Below are positions 8,411-16,337 of a DNA stretch of 64,000 nucleotides, in pieces. The translations under genes and the position numbers were made by a program. This stretch comes from Gp13-AA77 sp035949375. GTDB taxonomy: Bacteria; Acidobacteriota; Terriglobia; UBA7540. The stretch is from positions 40,134 to 104,133 of the forward strand of contig DASZIG010000021.1 in assembly GCA_035949375.1 (NCBI GenBank). Direction: 5' to 3'. The notes beneath the pieces were generated by a model, which had not been told where the DNA came from, did no database searches, and saw nothing but the letters and a program-made list of their open reading frames with translations. Within the stretch, counting starts at the first letter, position 1. Each line of letters begins with the position of its first letter.

Positions 8411-11400
8411 CTACTTTACCGTCAAAGTGCCGGCGACATTGTGCGACAGGCTTCCCGAGGTGCCCGTCACGGAGAACATGTAAGTGCCCGCCGCAGTACC
8501 CGACGTTTGATTGGATGACCCGCCCGCCGCCGTGCTGTTGCCGCAAGACGACCACGCCAGGATGGAGAGCAGGGCCAGTCCGAGAATCAAACTGGGCTTG
8601 CGCTTGCGCGTCAATAGAACGAGAGTGGCGAGGCCCAGACCGAGCGAGGCCAGCAGCAAGCGGCCTCCGAGCGGCCCGATCGGCGGCAGGCGCCGCGACC
8701 AGGGAGCGAGCGAAGATGGCGCGGTCGTGAAGACGTCCACGCTCACCTCCACAGCGACCTTGCCCGTCGAAGGCGTAATGACCGACGGCGACACTGAGCA
8801 CGTGGTAAGGCTAGGCACGCCTGAGCAGGCCACGGTCACCGGTCCATTAAACCCGCCGAGGGGCGTGATCGTCATGTTGTAGACGGCCTCCATCCCCGGG
8901 TTCACCGACTGTCCGCCGGGCGGCCAGATCGTGAACAGGAAGTCGGCGCCGAGGCCGGTCAGGGCTGCCGTCTGCGGACTGCCCGCAGCGTTATCCGCCA
9001 GGCTGACGCTGGCGTTCCAGGTTCCGCCCACGGTGGGCTTGAAGGTTACGCTGATCGTACAAGAGGCGTTGATCGCCAGGGTTGATCCGCAGTTGTTGCT
9101 CTCCGTGAACTGATTAGCGTTCGTGCCTGTGACGCTGATGCTCGTGATGCTGGCCGTGGCGCTGCCGGTATTGGTCGCCGTGATGGTCTTGGTTGCGCCC
9201 ACCGTGTTGATGATCGTACTCGCAAAGCTGAGCGATGACGGGCTGAGCGCGATGACCGGTTCAACCCCCGTACCGCTCAGGCTGACCGTGTTGGTGCTCG
9301 GCGTGGCATTGGAGGTGATATAGAGCGAGGCTGTTCGCGATCCGGTCGCCGAGGGGTGAAAGGTTACTGCGATGGTGCAGGTCGCAGCCGCGGCCAGTGT
9401 GGTGCCGCACTGGCTCGCGGTGAAGTCTGAGTAATTCAAGCCTGTAATGGTAACGCCCGTGATCGAAACCGAGGTCGTGCTGATGTTGGTCACCTTCACG
9501 TCCTGGGCCGCGCTGGTGGTCGCCACAATCTGGCTGGCGAAGGTGAGGCTGGCGGGTGACACCGAAAGGGCGGCCGTAATGCCAGTCCCCGTGAGGGCGG
9601 CGGTCTGCGTCGGGCCGCTCGAGGCGTTGTCCGTGACGGTCAGTGACCCGGTGGCAGCGCCGGCCGCGGTCGGGGTGAACGTGACGTAGATGCTGCAGGT
9701 CGCGCCCGCGCCGAGCGCGCTCGTGCAGTTGCCCGTCTCGGAAAAGCTGCTGCTGGCCGCAATGCTGATAATGGTCAAAGGGGCGCTGCCGGTGTTGGTC
9801 AAGGTGACGGTCTGCGCGGCGCTCGGGGTGTTGACCAACTGCGCGGCAAAGGTGAGGCTGGAAGGCGAAAGGGTTGCCGCCGGTACCACGCCCGTACCGC
9901 TCAGATTGGCGACCTGGGCGCCGTTCGATGCGTTGCTGTTCACCGTGAGGGTGGCAGAGCGCGCGCCCGTCGCGGCGGGCTTGAAGGTGATATTCACCGT
10001 GCAGTTGCTACCGGGCGCGATCGTGGTGTCAAGGCAGTTGTCGGTTTCGGAAAAGTCACCCGGATCGGTGCCGCCAAAAACCAGTGTGGAAATGGTCAAA
10101 CCCGCGGTGCCGGTATTCGTGACCGTAAGCGCCATGGGACTGCTGCTGGTGCCGACCGACTGATTGCCGAAAGCCACAGAATTCACCGACAGGCCAACGG
10201 CCGGCGCCGTGACCTGGCTGATCTTCGACACGAAGGCGTCGCCATTTCCCATGTTGCCGGACTGGAACGGATTCAACGTCGGGAAGTTGGTGGAAAAGGT
10301 GGAGCCCGCCACATAAATGTTGGGAGTGGAATCCAGGGCGATGCCGTAGCCGGTGTCGTTGGCCGCGCCGCCGAGATAAGAGGAGAGCACCAGCGGACTG
10401 TTGCCCGCCGCGTTGAATACCGTCACGAAAGCGTCCTCGCCCCCCGCCAGCGTTCCGCAGCACGACAAAGCGTTGGCGACGGGGAAGTCCGATGAGTACG
10501 ATCCGCCGGTGACGTAGGCCTCGCCAAAGGCGTCCAGCGCAATCGCGCTCGCGAAGTCGTAGCCGCTGCCTCCGAGATAGGTGGAATAGGTGAGCCCCGA
10601 GGCAGAGCTGTTCAGCTTGAAGACAAAGGCGTCAGGGGTGGGAGTTCCGTTCACCGGATTGCAGAGGCCGTCCGTTCCGCACGTGGTCTGGAAAGCGCCC
10701 GAGGTCACCGGGAAATCGGTCGAAGCGGTTTGGCCGGCAACGTAGGCGTTGTCGCTCCCATCGAGCGCGATCGCATAACCGGTGTCGTTCCCCGCGCCGC
10801 CGCTGCCGCCGGCATAGGTCAGGTAGCCGAGCGCCGTAGCCGTGGAGTTCAGCTTGGCCACAAAGGGCTCGCCCTCGCACACCGCTTTGCTATCCAGCTT
10901 GCAGGCAGGTTGGAACACGCCTGAGGTGGATTTTAAGTCGGTGGAGTTGGTCGTTCCCGTGATGTAGGCGTTGAAAGCGGAATCCACGGCTACGCCGAGA
11001 GCGTAATCAACGCCGCTGCCGCCGAGGTAGGTGGAATACACCAGCGAGCTTGCGCCGGAGGCCGCGGTATTGAACTTGGAAACGAAGGCGTCGGAATTGG
11101 CCACGCCGTTCGACGTATTGCAGGTTCCGTCGGTACCGCATTCGGTTTGAATCACGCCCGCGGTGACCGGGAAGTTGGTGGAGGCGGTCTGGCCGGCAAC
11201 GTAAACCCCGCCCGCAGAGTCCAGCGCGATGCCGTAGGCGCTGTTCGTGTTGCTGCCTCCCAGATAGGTGGAGTAAATCAAACTCGATCCCGTCGAGCTG
11301 ATCTCACTGACAAATGCGTTGAGGCACGCGCCGGTCGAGTTCACGTTGCAGGTGCTCTGGAAGGCGTTCTTTACCGGGAAATTCGTAGCCGAACCCGTTT

Positions 11401-12487
11401 GTCCGGCGAGGTAGGCGTTGCCGGAACTGTCGAGCGCGAGCCCAAATGCGATGTCGCTGCCGCTGCCGCCCAAATAGGTCGAGAAGACGAGCGAGCTGCC
11501 GTCCGCGCTCAGCTTGGTCACGAAGGCGTTCCGTTCGCAGATGCCTTGTGAGTCGAGCGTGCAGGTCGGCTGGAAGACGCCGCTCGTCACGGGAAAGTCT
11601 GTCGATGCCGTATCCCCGGCGACGTAGGCTTCTCCGGCGCTGTCCACGGCGATGGCGCGCGCCTCGTCCAGTTGAGTTCCGCCGAGGTATGTGGAATAGA
11701 GAAGCTCAGGATCGATGACCAGCTCTTTGCTGCGGTCGTAGGCTCCGACGCGGAAGCCTATACGGCGCCGCCCCCTAAGCACAAATCTGCCGTCGATTGG
11801 AATGCGGCCTCCGGAGTCTGCCATCTGGTATACGACCGGCTTCCCGAAGCGCAACTCGCTGTTCGGCAACGCCGCGACCAGATTGCCCTGGGCGTCAATC
11901 GATAGCCCGTGCGCGCCCTGCAGCTCAAACGCGATGCGGCGCGGATCAGCCCCCGGCGAAATGACCCAATCCTGCTCGAGTTGGCGTTCGGTACCGTAGT
12001 AGACGACGCTCACGCCGGGATAGACGTTCTCGTAGCTGACCCGGGCGAAGTTCGGCACGTTGGTGCGCCACTCTGCGGGATCGCGGCCGATGAAATAGTT
12101 GGTCTTTCCCGGAAGCTCGTTCTCCGCCCTCACCCGGGGTGATGATCCGGCACCGGCGAAACGCAGGGCAAGCGAACTTGCGTCGCGGCCGCCATTCAGA
12201 CTAAACACTGCCCGATCAGGAGTCAGGAAGAGCGTGTAGCCGGCCCCACGACCGAGATAGAGCACCCGCGGATCGGTCTGCCCACGGTTTTGCTCGAAAG
12301 CGAGGGGTAACCTGGCAAAGCGCCCCTCGGCTTTATCTTGGACGGGGCGGGAATTCCCTTGCGGGGACGCGGCTGGACCGGATCCAAGCGCTCTGTCCTG
12401 CGAGAAGGCGGCGCCGGCCAGACTGGCGAGCAGGACCGCACCAAGTGAAAATGCTGCTAAACGGTAAAACAAGTTCAGGCGGCGCAT
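8411..12487 (-). CDS. SBBP beta-propeller / choice-of-anchor-D surface protein
   Basis: A large exported protein of 1358 residues. The start at 12487 is preferred because GGAGGAG lies ten bases upstream and a signal peptide follows directly (hydrophobic to ~residue 27, AGAAFSQD). Domains in order are: a DUF7948-type N-terminal region (LPLAFEQNRGQTDPRVLYL); seven SBBP repeats marked by YSTYLGG-type strands followed by GIALDSAGxxYVAGxT, probably a beta-propeller; and four choice-of-anchor-D/ASPM-SPD2-Hydin-like Ig modules (SPSSLTFAxQ...TLTNTG...CTISVTFKP...LSGTG). Last come a hydrophobic segment followed by RKRK and a Ser/Thr-rich tail. This layout is common in Acidobacteria and is taken to be cell-surface or secreted; no enzymatic motif is seen. 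It is transcribed in the same direction as the PEP-CTERM gene upstream. Confidence 0.9.
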   Translation of the reverse strand: MRRLNLFYRLAAFSLGAVLLASLAGAAFSQDRALGSGPAASPQGNSRPVQDKAEGRFARLPLAFEQNRGQTDPRVLYLGRGAGYTLFLTPDRAVFSLNGGRDASSLALRFAGAGSSPRVRAENELPGKTNYFIGRDPAEWRTNVPNFARVSYENVYPGVSVVYYGTERQLEQDWVISPGADPRRIAFELQGAHGLSIDAQGNLVAALPNSELRFGKPVVYQMADSGGRIPIDGRFVLRGRRRIGFRVGAYDRSKELVIDPELLYSTYLGGTQLDEARAIAVDSAGEAYVAGDTASTDFPVTSGVFQPTCTLDSQGICERNAFVTKLSADGSSLVFSTYLGGSGSDIAFGLALDSSGNAYLAGQTGSATNFPVKNAFQSTCNVNSTGACLNAFVSEISSTGSSLIYSTYLGGSNTNSAYGIALDSAGGVYVAGQTASTNFPVTAGVIQTECGTDGTCNTSNGVANSDAFVSKFNTAASGASSLVYSTYLGGSGVDYALGVAVDSAFNAYITGTTNSTDLKSTSGVFQPACKLDSKAVCEGEPFVAKLNSTATALGYLTYAGGSGGAGNDTGYAIALDGSDNAYVAGQTASTDFPVTSGAFQTTCGTDGLCNPVNGTPTPDAFVFKLNSSASGLTYSTYLGGSGYDFASAIALDAFGEAYVTGGSYSSDFPVANALSCCGTLAGGEDAFVTVFNAAGNSPLVLSSYLGGAANDTGYGIALDSTPNIYVAGSTFSTNFPTLNPFQSGNMGNGDAFVSKISQVTAPAVGLSVNSVAFGNQSVGTSSSPMALTVTNTGTAGLTISTLVFGGTDPGDFSETDNCLDTTIAPGSNCTVNITFKPAATGARSATLTVNSNASNGAQVANLSGTGVVPAATLSPSSLTFAAQLVNTPSAAQTVTLTNTGSAPLTIISIAASSSFSETGNCTSALGAGATCSIYVTFTPTAAGAATGSLTVTDNASSGPTQTAALTGTGITAALSVSPASLTFASQIVATTSAAQDVKVTNISTTSVSITGVTITGLNYSDFTASQCGTTLAAAATCTIAVTFHPSATGSRTASLYITSNATPSTNTVSLSGTGVEPVIALSPSSLSFASTIINTVGATKTITATNTGSATASITSISVTGTNANQFTESNNCGSTLAINASCTISVTFKPTVGGTWNASVSLADNAAGSPQTAALTGLGADFLFTIWPPGGQSVNPGMEAVYNMTITPLGGFNGPVTVACSGVPSLTTCSVSPSVITPSTGKVAVEVSVDVFTTAPSSLAPWSRRLPPIGPLGGRLLLASLGLGLATLVLLTRKRKPSLILGLALLSILAWSSCGNSTAAGGSSNQTSGTAAGTYMFSVTGTSGSLSHNVAGTLTVK

Positions 12488-12673
12488 GGATGGTGTTCTC
12501 CTCCGGTGCAGTGTCAACCAGCCGCCGGCAATTCCGGCGGGCACAACTGCGCTTCATGTGTTGCCAAGGGGATCCCTGATACCGGAAGGTTGGTAAGCCG
12601 GAGCGTTGGGCGAAGAGCTTTCCCTTCTCAGGAAAAACGTCCCCCTAAATTCCCAAGAAACAGGGCCGCGCGC

Positions 12674-13318
12674 TCATCGAGACCGGCGCGAAGACCGGCG
12701 ACGCGCGTAGCCGGCCAGCCCTATCAGGCCCGAGCCGAGCAACAAGAGCGAACCCGGCTCCGGGATAACCGTTTTCGTCGTCCAGTCATTCGAGACGTAC
12801 GAGAGCAGCGCTTCGCCATTATTGCCGGCCAGCGAGATATTGTCCGTGATCGTGAAGGAGGTGGCTGAAAAAATGTAGTCCAGGTTGCTGACCACTCCGC
12901 CCGAATCCGCATACTCGAGAAGGTTCAGACCTGTGCCGGTTTGCGCCACCGAGGTCACGCCGCTGCCAAAGAAGCCATAACCGGCAATCAGGGCGTCGAT
13001 CTCGGTCAGCGAAAACCCAGACGCGGCAGTCACCGCATAAGTTATTTGCGAATCAAGCGATTGACCGGCTCCCACTGAAAAAGGGGCCTGGAAGATCAGC
13101 CCGCTCGCGTTCGGGATCACGCTGATCTGGCTGGCAGAAAGGGGAGCAGTTCCGGTCGCGCTGTCCGTATAGGAAAAACCGCTGAAGACGAGGGAGCCAA
13201 TCGAGCAACTGGCGCCTCCGAGGTACGACTGGAGCGATCCAGTCCCGCAATTACCCGCCGCCGCGAGGGAGCTGATCCCAAGCACCAGGGCGAGCAGCAG
13301 AACAAGTCTGCGTGTCAT
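12674..13318 (-). CDS. PEP-CTERM sorting-domain protein
   Basis: A 214-residue exported protein. The start at 13318 follows GGGGGGAGAGAAGG and opens directly into a signal peptide (MTRRLVLLLALVLGISSLAAAG). The C-terminus is a textbook PEP-CTERM signal: VIPEPGS, then the hydrophobic LLLLGSGLIGLAGYA, then RRRSSRRSR. In this family exosortase recognises the signal and processes the protein at the envelope, often together with exopolysaccharide production. The central part is Ser/Gly/Thr-rich with two early cysteines and has no recognised domain. No exosortase is in the window. The SBBP gene follows 186 bases downstream. Confidence 0.9.
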   Translation of the reverse strand: MTRRLVLLLALVLGISSLAAAGNCGTGSLQSYLGGASCSIGSLVFSGFSYTDSATGTAPLSASQISVIPNASGLIFQAPFSVGAGQSLDSQITYAVTAASGFSLTEIDALIAGYGFFGSGVTSVAQTGTGLNLLEYADSGGVVSNLDYIFSATSFTITDNISLAGNNGEALLSYVSNDWTTKTVIPEPGSLLLLGSGLIGLAGYARRRSSRRSR

Positions 13319-13564
13319 TAGCCTTCTCTCCCCCCGGCCGGCCGGCAACTTCAGGTTGCCCGAAGCAGGCTGCCCCACAACGCGGGTACGGAAGATCCCT
13401 CACTTTTGTGTCCTGCTATCAGTACCCGATTAGATGATAGTTGTCAAGCACAAACTCCGTTGTCCCATCTTATGAACTCCGGCATTTCTGACTAAGGTAA
13501 TGGCGGGCGGACGTCGCCGGTCGAGAAACCAGCCCCGGAGCTGTGGTCGATCAGGGCTATCTCT

Positions 13565-13597
13565 AATCATCCGATCATCGATCGGTCGATCACCCCA
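13565..13597. repeat. GATC-rich short-word satellite after ADOP gene
   Basis: A run of degenerate words such as ATCATCCG, ATCATCG, ATCGGTCG and ATCACCCC sits directly after the stop of the last ADOP gene of the minus-strand group. Related words occupy the other ADOP spacers (16288, 19040, 21747). Confidence 0.5.
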
Positions 13598-13602
13598 TGC
13601 CT

Positions 13603-16251
13603 TCACTCGTGCCGCAGCGCCGCGATGGGTTCGATTCCGAGCGCCCGGCGTGTGGGCGCCCAGGACGAAAGCAACCCCAGCACGAGAATCGTTCCGAGGA
13701 CCGCCAGCAGCGTCCAAAGATCGTGAGACGAGGCTCCGTAGACCACACTCGCGAGCACCTGACCGGCAGCCAGGGCCAGCACCAGGCCGATGGCCGAGCC
13801 TATGGCCATGAGCACCATGATCCTGCCGAGAACGAGTTTCAGCACCTGAGCGGGACGCGCGCCGATGGCCATGCGGATGCCGATCTCGCGCACGCGGCGC
13901 GCCACCGCGTACGACACGAGGCCGTGAATCCCCGTCACTGCCAGCATGATCGCGAGCACGCCGAAGGCGCTTAGTGCGATCGCCGCCGCGTGCGTCGGGA
14001 AGAATGCGAAACCGAGCATGTCACTAAGACTGCCCGTTCCATAAACCGGCAGTTCACGATCGAGTGTCTCGACGGCCCGTCGCATCTCGCTGACCATCTG
14101 CGACGCCGGGAGTGACGATCGAACCTCGACCGTGGTGGTCGGGTTGGGAGATTGCAGAATCGGCCAGAAGACCGCGGGCATTTGGGATTCGGTGAGGCTT
14201 TCGTATTTCCCCTCTTCGACTTCGCCAACCACTTCCACAAGATCGCCCTGGCGGAAGCGCTTGCCGATCGCGTTTTCGGAATGCAGCACGCGTTTGGCAA
14301 AAGCGATGTTGACGATCGCCACGCGCGGAGATTTCTCATCATCATGCCAGTTGAAATCCCTACCTGCCAGCAGCCTCGTTCCCATCGTCGCGAAGAATCC
14401 AGGCGAGACCTGATAGTAAGTGACGCTGACCCAGTCGGCTTGCTGGGGTGCCGTTTTTTCAGCGGGATACACCGTGGTGTGGGACTGATCGATGCTGAGC
14501 GGCATGGAGTCGGAATAAGAGGCGGAGCGTACTCCCGGCAACTGTTCAAACGTCTCAAGTACCTTGCGCTGGAAAGAGCCGACCTTTTCGTTCCCGGAGT
14601 AACCGGCCAGGCCCAGATCAAACGCCACCACCGAAACGCCCTCCGGCTCGAAGCCCAGGCGCATTTTCAGCGCTTGTTGAAGGCCGCGCAGCGAGATCAG
14701 GCAGGCGGCCACGAGTACAAAACAGAGACTCACTTGCAGCACCACCAGTGCATCGCGGAAAGCCAGCCGCCTTCGGCCCGAACTCGCGACGGCCCCTTTC
14801 AGAACCGCGTTAGGGTCTGTCTTCGACGCGCGCCAGGCGGGAGCGCAACCAAACAGGGCCCCTGCCACAATGGAAACGGCGAAGGCAAACAGGAACACGC
14901 GCCAATCCGAGTTAACGTTCATCTGCACAGGAAAGTCCATGGGGGCGCGCCAGCGGGTGAGGGCTTGAGACAAGCCAAACGCGAGCGCGTATCCAGACCC
15001 GCCGCCGGCGAGCGACAGCACTAAGGTCTCCGTCAGCACCTGGCGCACTACGCGGCTGCGTTTGGCGCCGATCGAGAGCCGGATCGCGATCTCGCGCTGC
15101 CGGTCTGCCGCTCGCGCCGTCAGTAAACTCGCGAGGTTTGTGCAAGCCGCGAGCAGCACCAGGGCTGCCAGGCCCAGCACCCCGAGCGTGAACGCTTTGG
15201 TGGGACCACCGAAGTAATCGCCAACCAGTCCGGGTTTGGCCAGCTTGAACTGCAACCCTTCATCGTTGTCCGGATGCTCGCGGGCGAGCTCGGCGCCAAT
15301 GGTATTCAGGTTCGCGAGCGCTTCCGCCTTAGATACGCCGGGCTTGATCCGGCCGAGAACGAAAGTGTTCCAGGTACTTCTTTCATTGAGCCAGCCCGTT
15401 CCGGAGTGCGCTTCGATCTGCGGCTCCATCATCATTGGCACCCAGGCTTCGGGCCAGTACCAAAGTTCGGTGCCGTGAAAATCCGGCGGAGCTACTCCGA
15501 GGACCGTATAAGGCAGGCGATTGAGGAGGACGGTCTTCCCGACGATCCCAGCATCAGAACCGAATCGGCCGCGCCAGGCGTTATAGCTCAGGACGGCGTA
15601 AGGGCTTTCGCGAGGACGCAGGTCGTCGGCCTGATGAAAGAATCGGCCCATTAAGGGACGCACGCCGAGTACGTCAAAATAGTTCCCGGTAGCGAGCAAG
15701 CCCCAGACGCGCGTCGCCCCACCGGCCGATCCGAGCTCCATCGGCGCGAGGCGGTATCCCGCCAGTCCGGCGAACGTCTGGTTGCGATCCCGAAGGTCCC
15801 TGTAATTCGGAAATGACTGCGTAACGTTAGAGTTCTTGGTTTCGAGAAAGGCCAATTGGTCCGGATGTTCGACCGGCAACGGCCGCAGCAACAGCGCGTT
15901 GATCACGCTGAAGACCAGGGCATTGGCTCCGATGCCGAGTGCGAGCGAGAGCACGGCCACCACGGTGAATCCGGGGTTTCTCCGCAGCATGCGCAGAGCA
16001 TACCGAAAGTCCTGCCCGAGCGTTGCCAGAGTATTCCATCCCCACATTTCCCTGCTCCCTTCTTGCGCCAGAGTCACACTCCCGAACCGGCGCAGCGCTG
16101 CGTAGTGGGCGTCCTCGGGCGACATGCCGGCTTCGAGGTTTTCCTGCTCCTCCATACGAAGATGGAAGCGAATCTGTTCCTCGAGATCGTCAACGGGCTT
16201 GCGCCGCGCAAACACAGCGCGCAGCTTCACAATCTGTCTTTTCCAGGTCAT
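13603..16251 (-). CDS. ADOP-family permease (MacB/FtsX-like), first of three
   Basis: An 882-residue membrane protein of the acidobacterial duplicated orphan permease family (TIGR03434). A cytoplasmic N-terminal segment (DDLEEQIRFHLRMEEQENLEAGMSPEDAHYAALRRFGS) is followed by the first transmembrane helix (NPGFTVVAVLSLALGIGANALVFSV), a MacB-type periplasmic core, an FtsX bundle of three helices (AREIAIRLSIGAKRSR-type loop), a second periplasmic core and a second FtsX bundle ending ALGIEPIAALRHE. The FtsX unit is therefore duplicated in one chain, and no ATPase gene is adjacent ('orphan'). The start at 16251 is chosen to align with the paralogues (MTWKRQIVKLR). It is the last gene of PadR-ADOP-ADOP-ADOP. 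The substrate is unknown. Confidence 0.92.
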   Translation of the reverse strand: MTWKRQIVKLRAVFARRKPVDDLEEQIRFHLRMEEQENLEAGMSPEDAHYAALRRFGSVTLAQEGSREMWGWNTLATLGQDFRYALRMLRRNPGFTVVAVLSLALGIGANALVFSVINALLLRPLPVEHPDQLAFLETKNSNVTQSFPNYRDLRDRNQTFAGLAGYRLAPMELGSAGGATRVWGLLATGNYFDVLGVRPLMGRFFHQADDLRPRESPYAVLSYNAWRGRFGSDAGIVGKTVLLNRLPYTVLGVAPPDFHGTELWYWPEAWVPMMMEPQIEAHSGTGWLNERSTWNTFVLGRIKPGVSKAEALANLNTIGAELAREHPDNDEGLQFKLAKPGLVGDYFGGPTKAFTLGVLGLAALVLLAACTNLASLLTARAADRQREIAIRLSIGAKRSRVVRQVLTETLVLSLAGGGSGYALAFGLSQALTRWRAPMDFPVQMNVNSDWRVFLFAFAVSIVAGALFGCAPAWRASKTDPNAVLKGAVASSGRRRLAFRDALVVLQVSLCFVLVAACLISLRGLQQALKMRLGFEPEGVSVVAFDLGLAGYSGNEKVGSFQRKVLETFEQLPGVRSASYSDSMPLSIDQSHTTVYPAEKTAPQQADWVSVTYYQVSPGFFATMGTRLLAGRDFNWHDDEKSPRVAIVNIAFAKRVLHSENAIGKRFRQGDLVEVVGEVEEGKYESLTESQMPAVFWPILQSPNPTTTVEVRSSLPASQMVSEMRRAVETLDRELPVYGTGSLSDMLGFAFFPTHAAAIALSAFGVLAIMLAVTGIHGLVSYAVARRVREIGIRMAIGARPAQVLKLVLGRIMVLMAIGSAIGLVLALAAGQVLASVVYGASSHDLWTLLAVLGTILVLGLLSSWAPTRRALGIEPIAALRHE

Positions 16252-16287
16252 TGCAAATACCTGACTAATACCTGCGGTTCGAATTTG

Positions 16288-16332
16288 CCCGATCACCCGA
16301 TCACTCAATCACCCGGTCGCCCGATCACACAA
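16288..16332. repeat. Short-word satellite in ADOP spacer
   Basis: The 86-base spacer between two ADOP genes is about half filled by degenerate copies of GATCACCC, TCACTCAA and TCGCCCGATCAC. The same word type fills the next spacer at 19040. Confidence 0.55.
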
Positions 16333-16337
16333 TGGTG

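Noticed and set aside
13403..13500. Possible PEP-CTERM promoter region
   Set aside because: AT-rich but no -35/-10 pair of acceptable spacing could be chosen.
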